11,968 nucleotides of DNA, from the NCBI GenBank assembly GCA_934561485.1, contig CAKTGS010000061.1, positions 1 through 11,968 of the forward strand, written 5' to 3'. The position numbers were made by a program, and so were the translations under genes. The notes beneath the pieces are model-generated. The model was not told where the DNA came from. It did not search any database and was given only the letters and a program-made list of their open reading frames with translations. The first letter of the stretch is position 1; each line of letters begins with the position of its first letter. Origin of the DNA: an uncultured Faecalibacterium sp. GTDB taxonomy: Bacteria; Bacillota; Clostridia; Oscillospirales; Ruminococcaceae. Positions 5,388-11,968 of the stretch are shown piece by piece.

Positions 5388-7202
5388 ATGACTGAATTTG
5401 AAAAGACCTACCAGAATTACAACCCCCGGCAGGCCGCGCTGGACGAGGCCCGCGCCCTGCTGACGGCAGCCGCCAAGGCTGCCATGGCGGACGGCGCTCT
5501 GCCCGAGGCGGAGCTGCCCGCCTTCATTGTGGAGATCCCGGCCGACACCAAGAATGGCGACATTGCTTCCAACATCGCCATGGCCGGTGCCCGCACCTGG
5601 CGCAAGGCCCCCAAGATGATCGCAGAGGCCATTCTGGCCCACCTGCCTTCCATGGAGGACAGCGTGTTTGCCAAGGTGGAAGTGGCCGGCCCCGGCTTCA
5701 TCAACCTGTTCCTGGCCCAGACCTTCTGGGCCAGCGTGGTGCTGGGGGCCTGCGCCAACAAGGAGTATGGCCGCACCGACCACGGCAAGGGTGCCAAATA
5801 CAACGTGGAGTTCGTTTCCGCCAACCCCACCGGCCCCATGCACATGGGCAATGCCCGCGGCGGTGCTCTGGGCGACTGCCTGGCTGCTGTGCTGGACTGG
5901 TCCGGCTACGATGTGACCCGTGAGTTCTATATCAACGATGCCGGCAATCAGATCCAGAAGTTCGGCAAGAGCCTGGCTGTGCGTTACCTGCAGAAATACT
6001 GCGGCGAGGAAGCCTATCCGCTGCCCGCTGAGTGCTACCAGGGCGGTGACATCAAGGTGCTGGCCGGGGAGTTTGCGGACATCCACGGCGACCAGTACGT
6101 GGCTGCCTGCCGGGGTATGGACGAAGAGACCCTGTTTGGCAGCGCGGCCTTTGCCCAGCTGAAGGACGCCCTGGTGGCCTATGCTCTGCCCAAGAACATC
6201 GCCGCCCTCAAGCGGGATCTGGGCAAGTACCGCATCGACTATGATGTGTGGTTCCACGAGAGCACCCTGCACGAGTCCGGCGCTGTCATGGCTGTGGTGG
6301 ACAAGCTGCTGGAGCTGGGTGCCTGCTACAAGGCCGAGGACGGTGCCATTATGTACCGCAGCGCACAGTACGCTGCCAAGTACGGCACCGTGAACAAGAA
6401 AAAGACCGAGGACGGCACCGAAGAGGAAGCCAAGGACGAGGTGCTCGTCCGTGCCAACGGCATCCCCACCTACTTTGCTGCCGATATCGCTTACCACTAC
6501 AACAAGCTGGCCACCCGCGGCTTTGCCAAGGCCATCGACGTGTGGGGTGCCGATCACCACGGCCATGTGGCCCGCATGAAGGGCGCGATGGATGCCATCG
6601 GCCTGAACGGCAACGACCTCGATGTTGTCCTGATGCAGATGGTCAACCTGATGCGGGACGGCCAGCCCGTGCGCATGTCCAAGCGTACCGGCAACGCCAT
6701 TACCCTGACCGACCTGCTGGAAGAGGTGCCCATCGACAGCGCACGCTTCCTGTTCAACATGCACGACGCCGGAAGCGGCATCGACTTTGACCTGGATCAG
6801 GCCGTCAAGACCGACAACGACAACCCGGTGTACTATGTGCAGTATGCCCATGCCCGCATCTGCTCCATCCTGAAGAAGATGGAGAGCGAGGGCGTGCAGT
6901 TTGCCGGTGCCGAGCAGGTGGACGCTACCCTGCTCACCGAGCCCAGCGAGATGGACCTGATCCGGATGCTGGCCGCCTTCCCGCAGGAGATCGTCATGGC
7001 CGCCGAGAAGTACGACCCCAGCCGCATCAACCGCTTTGTCATTGATCTGGCCAGCGCCTTCCACCGCTTCTACGGCAGCTGCCGCATCCAGGGGGCAGAC
7101 CCCGCCGTGCAGCAGGCCCGTCTGGCCCTGTGCATCGGCGTGAAGAACGTGATCTTCAACGTGCTGACCATGTTCAAGATCAACGTGCCCGAGAAGATGT
7201 AA
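5388..7202 (+). CDS. argS: Arginyl-tRNA synthetase
   Basis: This 604-aa class I synthetase charges tRNA-Arg with arginine. The N-terminal tRNA-recognition domain occupies about residues 1-110. The nucleotide-binding motif is SANPTGPMHMGNARGG (144-159), where the HIGH-equivalent reads HMGN. The second signature is VRMSKRTGN (428-436), a KMSKS equivalent. The anticodon-binding helical domain is at about 475-604 and includes NPVYYVQYAHARICS (479-493), typical of ArgRS. A charged segment at 336-350 (NKKKTEDGTEEEAKD) looks like a surface insertion. The ATG at 5388 follows AAAGGA by 9 nt; an upstream ATG at 5370 lacks such a site. It is the last gene of the ddl operon and is followed by a strong terminator. 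Confidence 0.97.
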   Translation: MTEFEKTYQNYNPRQAALDEARALLTAAAKAAMADGALPEAELPAFIVEIPADTKNGDIASNIAMAGARTWRKAPKMIAEAILAHLPSMEDSVFAKVEVAGPGFINLFLAQTFWASVVLGACANKEYGRTDHGKGAKYNVEFVSANPTGPMHMGNARGGALGDCLAAVLDWSGYDVTREFYINDAGNQIQKFGKSLAVRYLQKYCGEEAYPLPAECYQGGDIKVLAGEFADIHGDQYVAACRGMDEETLFGSAAFAQLKDALVAYALPKNIAALKRDLGKYRIDYDVWFHESTLHESGAVMAVVDKLLELGACYKAEDGAIMYRSAQYAAKYGTVNKKKTEDGTEEEAKDEVLVRANGIPTYFAADIAYHYNKLATRGFAKAIDVWGADHHGHVARMKGAMDAIGLNGNDLDVVLMQMVNLMRDGQPVRMSKRTGNAITLTDLLEEVPIDSARFLFNMHDAGSGIDFDLDQAVKTDNDNPVYYVQYAHARICSILKKMESEGVQFAGAEQVDATLLTEPSEMDLIRMLAAFPQEIVMAAEKYDPSRINRFVIDLASAFHRFYGSCRIQGADPAVQQARLALCIGVKNVIFNVLTMFKINVPEKM

Positions 7203-7214
7203 CATAAAACCACA

Positions 7215-7253
7215 GGGGCTGTTGCACAGCATTTGGCGCAACAGCCCCTTTTT
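7215..7253 (+). terminator. Intrinsic terminator after argS
   Basis: GGGGCTGTTGC (7215-7225) and GCAACAGCCCC (7238-7248) form a perfect 11-bp stem with a 12-nt loop, followed by TTTTT (7249-7253). It lies 12 nt after the argS stop codon and ends the ddl-murI-DUF1934-argS transcript. Confidence 0.95.
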
Positions 7254-7303
7254 GCGGAGTCTATTCTAAATCGTCTACCCCAAAACAGATACAAGGAGAA
7301 CCC

Positions 7304-8323
7304 ATGGAACCTTTGAAGATCGGCAATATCACTCTGCCCCACCGGGCGGTGTTCGGCCCTATGGCAGGCTTTACGGATGCCCCCTGCCGCCGCCTGATGG
7401 CCCAGCACGGCGCGGGCTTTACGGTAAGCGAGATGGTGTCCAGCCGGGCGCTGGTGTACGGCGACCACAAAACGGTCAGCCTGCTCAAGGCCCAGCCCAA
7501 CGGGGCACCCTACGGCGTGCAGATCTTTGGCGAGGTGCCGGAGATCATGGGCGAAGCCACCGCTGCCATGGAGCAGTACGACTTCGACTTTGTGGACATC
7601 AACATGGGCTGCCCGGCCCCCAAGATCGTGTCCGGCGGGGCAGGCAGCAAGCTGATGCTGGACCCGGACCGCTGCGGGCGCATTGTGGAGCAGGTGGTGG
7701 CCCATACCAAACGCCCTGTTACGGTCAAAATGCGCAAAGGCTGGGATGCGGACCATATCACCGCCGTGGAGTGCGCCAAAGCCTGCGAGCAGGCGGGTGC
7801 AGTCCTGATCGCGGTGCACGCTCGCACCCGGGAACAGATGTACACCCCGGGCATCGACCCGGAGATCATTGCTCGGGTCAAGCAGGCCGTCAAGGTGCCG
7901 GTGCTGGGCAACGGCGACATCCATTCGGCCGAAGATGCCGTGCAGATGATGCGCGCCACCGGCTGCGATGGCGTCATGATCGCCCGGGCAGCTCTGGGTG
8001 ACCCCTGGCTGTTCGAGCGGGTGAACGCGGCCATTGAAGGCCTGCCCGCCCCCAAGGAGCCGAACCTGCAGGCCCGCATGAACGCTTTGCGCCGTCAGGT
8101 GGAAGAGATGGTGGAACAAAAGGGTGAGTTTGTAGCCATGCCGCAGGCCCGCGCTCAGACCATGCACTATATGAAAGGCCTGAAGGGCGCTGCCGCCCTG
8201 CGCCGCTATTGCTGCACCCTGACCCATTTGGAAGATCTGGACGAGCTGATTGCGGCCGTATTTGAAGAGCAGCGCAAAGCCGGCCTGGACCCGGACGATG
8301 TGCGCGAGGTGCCGTTCCCGTAA
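7304..8323 (+). CDS. dusB: tRNA-dihydrouridine synthase (DusB type)
   Basis: This 339-aa FMN-dependent enzyme reduces uridines in the tRNA D-loop. The TIM-barrel starts IGNITLPHRAVFGPMAGFTD (6-25). The catalytic cysteine is C103 in DINMGCPAPKIV. FMN and tRNA contacts are indicated by VKMRKGW (141-147), HARTREQMYTPG (172-183), GNGDI (202-206) and MIARAALGDPWLF (225-237). The C-terminal helical tRNA-binding domain follows from about 250. The start has AAGGAG 6 nt upstream. It stands after the argS terminator with no clear promoter in the 50-bp gap, so it may use a weak promoter or read-through. It converges with yfbR across the structured element at 8349-8698. Confidence 0.95.
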   Translation: MEPLKIGNITLPHRAVFGPMAGFTDAPCRRLMAQHGAGFTVSEMVSSRALVYGDHKTVSLLKAQPNGAPYGVQIFGEVPEIMGEATAAMEQYDFDFVDINMGCPAPKIVSGGAGSKLMLDPDRCGRIVEQVVAHTKRPVTVKMRKGWDADHITAVECAKACEQAGAVLIAVHARTREQMYTPGIDPEIIARVKQAVKVPVLGNGDIHSAEDAVQMMRATGCDGVMIARAALGDPWLFERVNAAIEGLPAPKEPNLQARMNALRRQVEEMVEQKGEFVAMPQARAQTMHYMKGLKGAAALRRYCCTLTHLEDLDELIAAVFEEQRKAGLDPDDVREVPFP

Positions 8324-8383
8324 GAAAAACTACCCGGGGCTGCACGCCGGAAGTTTCTCTGAGGACCGTCCGCTGGGGTGGGA

Positions 8384-8407
8384 CCCTGTTGCCGCTAGGC
8401 AATAGGG
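8384..8407. repeat. Hairpin in the left arm of the structured element
   Basis: CCCTGTTGCC (8384-8393) pairs with GGCAATAGGG (8398-8407) around loop GCTA: ten pairs, one of them G-T. Its counterpart in the right arm keeps stem length and the G-T position but changes three base pairs. Confidence 0.75.
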
Positions 8408-8640
8408 CGGGCGATGGAATGGCCTGCAACAGCAACGACCGCCGCCAGTGGCGGAAACAGGGAGGCGCTGTTGGGGCAGCGGCCAGCAAGACGCAAGCGA
8501 AGCGCGGCGGATGCTGGGAGCCGCAACCCGTATTCGTGTCCGAAGAGAAAGCTGCCGGTGTGCAGCTCCACTGCATACGCGGCGGGAAGGCAGGCCAGCA
8601 GGGCGCTTTCCCCGCAAAATTTCGGGGCTTCCAGCTCCCG

Positions 8641-8663
8641 CCCTACCACCTGCGGTGGCAGGG
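8641..8663. repeat. Hairpin in the right arm of the structured element
   Basis: On the minus strand CCCTGCCACC pairs with GGTGGTAGGG around loop GCA (8641-8650 with 8654-8663): ten pairs, the fifth again G-T. Compared with the left arm, two T-A pairs have become C-G and one G-C has become A-T, each a two-sided change that keeps pairing. Confidence 0.75.
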
Positions 8664-8712
8664 TCCCACCCTCGGATCATTTGCTGGGGAAACTCCCTGC
8701 CGCCCTGCCGGA

Positions 8713-9312
8713 TCACTCCCGGGCCGCTGGCCCAGTCAGCTCATCCAGATTCTGGGTGTAGCAGGGCAGGCAGTGGGCCATGAACCAGTCTGCTTCCGGG
8801 CAGTGCATGGCTTCCAGCGCGGCGCGCTGCTGGGCCAGGGCGGCATCGAACTCGTGATTGCCGCTGCGCTGTTCTTCCGTGCATTTGATGAGGGCGCTCA
8901 GCCGGTCGGCGGCTTTGAGCAGTGCTTTTTCTTCGGCGGTGAGCAGGCTGCCGGAGATGAAGGGCAGGATCTCTTCGCCCAGCTCTTCCGGCAGCAGGCC
9001 GGTCATGCTGTGCACGCTCTCGGCTTCCAGTGCCTTATAAGCGTCCCGCAGGGCGGGGGAGTGGTACTTTACCGGTGTGGGCATGTCGCCGGTAATGATC
9101 TCCGGGGCATCGTGGTACAGCGCCGCCACCGCCACCGTTTTGGGACGGCAGGGGGTGCCGGTGTACCGCCGCGCGATCAGGCAAAGCATGTGGGCCAGCA
9201 GGGCGGTGTCGCAGGTGTGTTCGCTGAGGGATTCGGCCCGGGTGGAGTGCATCAGGCTCCACCGGGTAATGTACTTCATGCGTGCCAGCAGGGCACTGAA
9301 CGGATACAGCAT
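8713..9312 (-). CDS. yfbR: HD-domain 5'-deoxynucleotidase (YfbR-like)
   Basis: The 199-aa product matches E. coli YfbR in length and layout. YfbR removes phosphate from deoxynucleoside 5'-monophosphates, a housekeeping step in dNTP balance. The N-terminal substrate motif TRWSLMHSTRAESLSEH (16-32) contains the conserved Arg-Trp (17-18) and metal ligand H32. The HD pair is H67-D68 in LYHDAPEIITGDMPTPVKY, which also supplies E71 and D76. The fourth metal ligand is D136 in KAADRLSALIKC. The start has AGGAGGG 7 nt upstream. It is transcribed alone from its own promoter, divergently from the YfhO gene. The enzyme name rests on remembered similarity; a general HD hydrolase is the fallback. Confidence 0.9.
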   Translation of the reverse strand: MLYPFSALLARMKYITRWSLMHSTRAESLSEHTCDTALLAHMLCLIARRYTGTPCRPKTVAVAALYHDAPEIITGDMPTPVKYHSPALRDAYKALEAESVHSMTGLLPEELGEEILPFISGSLLTAEEKALLKAADRLSALIKCTEEQRSGNHEFDAALAQQRAALEAMHCPEADWFMAHCLPCYTQNLDELTGPAARE

Positions 9313-9337
9313 GGCGCTGCCCTCCTTTTGGATTTGT

Positions 9338-9391
9338 TTTTCTTCACCATACCCGCCTGGCAGGGGCTTGTCAAGCCCCGGGTGAAGAAAA
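9338..9391. promoter_or_regulatory. Nested inverted repeats in the yfbR / yfhO control region
   Basis: An outer perfect 11-bp repeat, TTTTCTTCACC (9338-9348) and GGTGAAGAAAA (9381-9391), brackets an inner 8-bp repeat GGGGCTTG/CAAGCCCC (9363-9370 and 9372-9379) with a single central base. The inner palindrome covers the yfbR -35 box. The left outer arm overlaps its -10, and the right outer arm ends near the expected yfhO -35. A dimeric regulator acting on both promoters would explain the layout, but no regulator gene is in the window. Confidence 0.5.
9346..9374 (-). promoter_or_regulatory. Promoter of yfbR
   Basis: On the minus strand a perfect -35 TTGACA (9369-9374) lies 17 bp from -10 TATGGT (9346-9351). 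The predicted start is near 9339, giving a leader of about 27 nt. The -35 sits in the centre of a palindrome. Confidence 0.75.
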
Positions 9392-9415
9392 GTTCTTTTT
9401 TTACCCGGCCTGCCG

Positions 9416-9424
9416 TGCTATACT
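9416..9424 (+). promoter_or_regulatory. Extended -10 promoter of the yfhO gene
   Basis: TGCTATACT (9416-9424) is an extended -10 element with TGn before TATACT. The matching -35 region is only a T-run (about 9396-9401), which suits extended -10 promoters. The predicted start is near 9431, about 39 nt before the ATG. Confidence 0.6.
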
Positions 9425-9437
9425 GAGAATAACAACA

Positions 9438-9455
9438 TCCGCCTGCGCAGGCGGA
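9438..9455 (+). promoter_or_regulatory. 18-bp perfect palindrome before the yfhO ribosome-binding site
   Basis: TCCGCCTGCGCAGGCGGA (9438-9455) is its own reverse complement. It lies just after the predicted transcription start and 3 nt before the AGAGGA ribosome-binding site (9459-9464). It could be a protein operator on DNA or a 5'-end stem in the mRNA. There is no T-run after it, so it is not a terminator. Confidence 0.6.
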
Positions 9456-9469
9456 GAAAGAGGACCTTC

Positions 9470-11860
9470 ATGGAGCAATTGGGAATGAACCGGCAGCTGC
9501 GTCTGCCGGGCCAGCAGAAAGACCGGTTCTGGCAGGCGGTGGTGTTGTGCGCTCTGGCGGCAGCTGCATTCTTTTTGCCGTTTTATATCATTGATGGCGG
9601 CTTTTTCCACTATGCAGGCGATTTCAACAGTCAGCAGATCAGCTTTTACCGGTATATGAATGGCTTCCTCAAGGGGGCCGGCTGCCCGGACAGCGCCTTT
9701 GCCGGGGCACCCCGCAACACGTTTTCCTGGGCCACAGACCTGGGCAGCGGGGTGATGAACGCCTACTCCTTTTATTTGTACGGGTCGCCGTTTTTCTGGC
9801 TTTCGCTCATCTTCCCGCAGAGCTGGCTGCCCTACCTGATGGTGCCGCTGCTGGTGCTCAAATTCGGCGTGGCGGGCGGCGGCGCATACCTGTATCTGCG
9901 CCGCTACGTCAAAAATATAAACTATGCCGTGCTGGGTGCATGCCTGTATGCCCTTTCGGGTTTTGCGGTGTACAACGTGTTCTTCAACCACTTTGTGGAT
10001 GTGGTGGCGCTGTTCCCCTACCTGCTGTGGGCACTGGATGAGGTGCTGTACAACGGGCGGCACGGCCTGTTTGCCTTTTTTGTGGCGGTCAACCTGCTCA
10101 ACAACTACTTCTTCTTCATCGGGCAGGTGGTGTTCCTCGTCATTTACTTTGTCTGCAAGCTCAGCACAAGGGACTTCCGCCTGACGGGCAGGCTGTTTCT
10201 CCACCTGGCATTTGAAAGTCTGCTGGGCGTGGCCATGGGGTGCCTTTTGCTGGTGCCGGCAGTGCTCAGCCTGCTGCAGAATCCGCGCACCATCGACCTT
10301 TCGTCCGGCTGGGGCTTCCTGACTTACAGCAAGGTGCAGCAGTACCTTGCCATTCTGCTCAGCTGGATCCTGCCGCCGGATTCCCCCTACCTCACGTCCA
10401 TCTGGACGGAAGGCGTTATCAAGTGGACCAGCATGACGGCCTATCTGCCCCTGTGCAGCCTGGCGGGCGCGGTGGCCTACTGGCGCAGCCGCAAGGGTGA
10501 CAGCAAGAAGCGCATTGTGGGCACCTGCGCGGTGTTTGCTTTGGTGCCCATCCTGAACAGTGCGTTCTACGCGCTCAATTCCAGCTACTATGCGCGCTGG
10601 TACTATATGCCGGTGCTGATCCTGGCTGCTATGACCGTGAATGCGCTGGAGGATCACAACACCGACCTGGACATCCCGGCCAAGGGCATCGGCTGGCTGA
10701 TGATCGCCACCCTGGCCTTTGCGCTGGTGCCTGTGCAGGACAGCGAGACCAAAACCTGGTCGCTGGGTGTGCTGCAGAACCCCGGCCAGTACGCTGTGGT
10801 GCTGGGCTTCGGCCTGGGCGGGCTGCTGCTGTACCGGTATATCTGCCGCGCATGGCGCACCGACCGCCGCTTCCCGCAGCGGGTCACCGGGGTGGTGCTG
10901 GCCTTTGCGGTGTCCTTCAGCATGGTGCACATTGGCATTGGCAAGTTTGGCCAGTGGCATACCGACAGCGACCTGGTGCAGCAATACACCGATGCCCTGA
11001 AACTGAAAGAGGACCTGCCCGAGGGCAGCTACCGCGTGGATACCTACAAGACCCACGACAACCTCGGCATGTGGCTGGACAAGAGCTGTCTGCAGTATTT
11101 TGGCAGCACGGCGGCGCCCAGCATCCTCAGCTTTTACCCGGCATTGGGGGTCAAGCGGGATGTGCGCAGCGAGCCGGAGATCTCCAATTATGCGCTGCGG
11201 GGCCTGCTGAGCGTGGAATACCTCATTACCACACCGGAGCAGCGGGCGTCCTTTGAGACCGAGGCGGATGCGGGCTGGGCCTATGTGGGTGAGCAGGACA
11301 GCTATGCGCTGTACCGCAACAAAAACTACGTGCCCATGGGCTTTACCTACAATTATTATCTGACCGAGACGGAGTACGAGCAGACGCTGAAATCCCAGCG
11401 TTCCAACCTGCTGATGCGGGCGCTGGTGCTGTCGGAGGAGGACGCGGCGCGCTATGGCCGGTATCTCACCGTGCTGCCGGAAGAAAAGCGGAACGACCTG
11501 ACCTACGATGCCTATGTGCAGGACTGCACCGACCGCCGCACCCACAGCTGCACGGCGTTTGAGATGAACAATGCCGGTTTCCATGCCGAGATCACGCTGG
11601 CAAAGGAAAATTTGGTGTTCTTCTCGGTGCCCTATGACGATGGCTTTACCGCCTACATCAATGGCAGCCAGGCCGACATTGTGCGGGTGGACGAGGGCCT
11701 GATGGCGGTGCTGTGCCCGGCGGGAGAAAGCAGCATCGACTTTGTGTATCAGGCCGATGGCCTGGCCCTGAGCCGTCCGGTAACGCTGGCGGCCATTCCG
11801 GTGTGGCTGGTGTACACGGCATACTTCGTGTGGCGCAAGCGCAGAAAGAACAAAGTGTGA
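9470..11860 (+). CDS. YfhO-family polytopic membrane protein, probable glycosyltransferase
   Basis: The product is a 796-aa membrane protein. A hydrophobic helix at about 22-42 is followed by an extracytoplasmic loop with the conserved acidic region HYAGDFNSQQISFY (47-60). Many more helices follow up to about 490, for example near 150-190, 198-230, 245-270, 325-340, 350-368, 378-392, 407-422, 440-458 and 473-490. The large C-terminal part (about 495-770) is extracytoplasmic and ends in a YfhO-like beta domain, NLVFFSVPYDDGFTAYINGS (714-733). A last helix (770-788) and a basic tail close the protein. Characterised YfhO relatives are GT-C-type enzymes that add sugars to lipoteichoic acid; the acceptor here is unknown. 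The start is fixed by AGAGGA 5 nt upstream. No terminator is seen after the gene. Confidence 0.88.
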   Translation: MEQLGMNRQLRLPGQQKDRFWQAVVLCALAAAAFFLPFYIIDGGFFHYAGDFNSQQISFYRYMNGFLKGAGCPDSAFAGAPRNTFSWATDLGSGVMNAYSFYLYGSPFFWLSLIFPQSWLPYLMVPLLVLKFGVAGGGAYLYLRRYVKNINYAVLGACLYALSGFAVYNVFFNHFVDVVALFPYLLWALDEVLYNGRHGLFAFFVAVNLLNNYFFFIGQVVFLVIYFVCKLSTRDFRLTGRLFLHLAFESLLGVAMGCLLLVPAVLSLLQNPRTIDLSSGWGFLTYSKVQQYLAILLSWILPPDSPYLTSIWTEGVIKWTSMTAYLPLCSLAGAVAYWRSRKGDSKKRIVGTCAVFALVPILNSAFYALNSSYYARWYYMPVLILAAMTVNALEDHNTDLDIPAKGIGWLMIATLAFALVPVQDSETKTWSLGVLQNPGQYAVVLGFGLGGLLLYRYICRAWRTDRRFPQRVTGVVLAFAVSFSMVHIGIGKFGQWHTDSDLVQQYTDALKLKEDLPEGSYRVDTYKTHDNLGMWLDKSCLQYFGSTAAPSILSFYPALGVKRDVRSEPEISNYALRGLLSVEYLITTPEQRASFETEADAGWAYVGEQDSYALYRNKNYVPMGFTYNYYLTETEYEQTLKSQRSNLLMRALVLSEEDAARYGRYLTVLPEEKRNDLTYDAYVQDCTDRRTHSCTAFEMNNAGFHAEITLAKENLVFFSVPYDDGFTAYINGSQADIVRVDEGLMAVLCPAGESSIDFVYQADGLALSRPVTLAAIPVWLVYTAYFVWRKRRKNKV

Positions 11861-11899
11861 CTTTGGAAAAATCCATCGAAAAAAATTTGAAATTGCCTC

Positions 11900-11927
11900 T
11901 TGACTTTACGCAGATAAAGTGTATAAT
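11900..11927 (+). promoter_or_regulatory. Promoter of the gene beyond the right edge
   Basis: -35 TTGACT (11900-11905) and -10 TATAAT (11922-11927) are separated by 16 bp, preceded by an A/T-rich stretch (11868-11894) that could act as an UP element. The predicted start is near 11934. It lies about 40 bp after the yfhO stop codon. Confidence 0.8.
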
Positions 11928-11933
11928 GCAATC

Positions 11934-11968
11934 AAACCGATGAGGCGGAAGAGAACCTGCACAGCGCA
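11934..11968 (+). promoter_or_regulatory. Possible start of a T-box-type leader (partial)
   Basis: The transcript would begin a few bases before GATGAGGCGGAAGAGAACC (11939-11957). This resembles the base of stem I in Clostridia T-box leaders, where GATGA and a GGAAGAG-like stretch follow soon after the start. Only about 35 nt are visible, so the diagnostic specifier loop and T-box sequence are missing. A short open frame from the ATG at 11940 lacks a ribosome-binding site. Confidence 0.35.

Larger units (their letters stand above)
8349..8698. repeat. Structured element with about 70-bp imperfect inverted arms
   Basis: This fills most of the 389-bp gene-free gap (8324-8712) between two convergent genes. 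The left arm (8349-8419) and the reverse complement of the right arm (8629-8698) share, in order, AGTTTC, the 13-mer GGGTGGGACCCTG, a hairpin, TAGGGCGGG and TGGAA. The 210-bp centre contains further hairpins: CCGCC/GGCGG (near 8442-8454), CGCTG/CAGCG (near 8466-8481), CCAGCA/TGCTGG (near 8483-8517), GTGTGCAG/CTGCATAC (8558-8578) and CCCCG/CGGGG (8610-8627). Open frames cross it on both strands without recognisable protein, and none has a good ribosome-binding site. It could be a non-autonomous mobile repeat (MITE-like), a structured RNA, or a large bidirectional 3'-end structure. Confidence 0.7.

Noticed and set aside
5025..7241. 738-codon minus-strand open frame opposite argS
   Set aside because: Its His/Gly/Val-rich composition is typical of an antisense shadow, and it runs through the argS terminator.
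8395..8649. Minus-strand 84-codon frame inside the structured element
   Set aside because: No ribosome-binding site, no domain, and the region is dominated by hairpins; open frames exist in several phases here, so openness carries little weight.
8324..8712. CRISPR array in the dusB/yfbR gap
   Set aside because: There are inverted, not evenly spaced direct, repeats and no unit of 25-40 bp recurs.
8389..9426. 345-codon plus-strand frame covering the structured element and the antisense of yfbR
   Set aside because: yfbR on the other strand has full family motifs and a good ribosome-binding site. The frame owes its length to high GC and crosses both promoters at its end.
9401..11584. 727-codon minus-strand frame opposite the yfhO gene
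   Set aside because: It is an antisense shadow; the plus-strand product has clear membrane helices and family motifs.

Overview
The window looks like core chromosome from a high-GC Clostridia genome of the Faecalibacterium/Gemmiger type. I infer this from the gene content (a YwiB-like DUF1934 gene before argS, a YfhO membrane protein), the GC-rich codon use with AAAGGA/GGAGG ribosome-binding sites, and the Gram-positive layout of the ribosomal operon. No database search was possible, so the genus is a guess.

Left part (1-2768, minus strand): the transcription/translation cluster runs in the order rpmG (L33, 49 aa), secE, nusG, rplK (L11), rplA (L1), terminator. A separate promoter, a long L10-type attenuator leader and the first codons of rplJ (L10) follow at the window edge. 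Regulatory RNA is dense here. The L10 leader has explicit competing terminator and antiterminator stems. Two similar small structures that look like L1-binding sites lie directly before the ribosome-binding sites of both rplK and rplA.

Middle (2769-7253, plus strand): a divergent promoter region separates rpmG from a four-gene operon. It comprises ddl (D-Ala-D-Ala ligase), murI (glutamate racemase, overlapping ddl by 8 nt), a DUF1934/YwiB-like gene and argS, and ends at a strong intrinsic terminator. ddl and murI supply D-amino-acid precursors for peptidoglycan.

Right part (7254-11968): dusB (tRNA-dihydrouridine synthase, plus) and yfbR (5'-deoxynucleotidase, minus) converge on a 389-bp gene-free gap. 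That gap holds the most unusual object in the window: a roughly 350-bp element bounded by about 70-bp imperfect inverted arms. Each arm contains a 10-bp hairpin whose sequence differs between the arms while its pairing is kept. yfbR and a large YfhO-family membrane protein gene are transcribed divergently from a control region rich in inverted repeats. The window closes with a consensus promoter and the first about 35 nt of a transcript that resembles the start of a T-box leader.

Most of the window is ordinary housekeeping sequence. The points worth a second look are the structured element at 8349-8698, the paired L1 sites, the palindromes between yfbR and yfhO, and the possible T-box at the edge.
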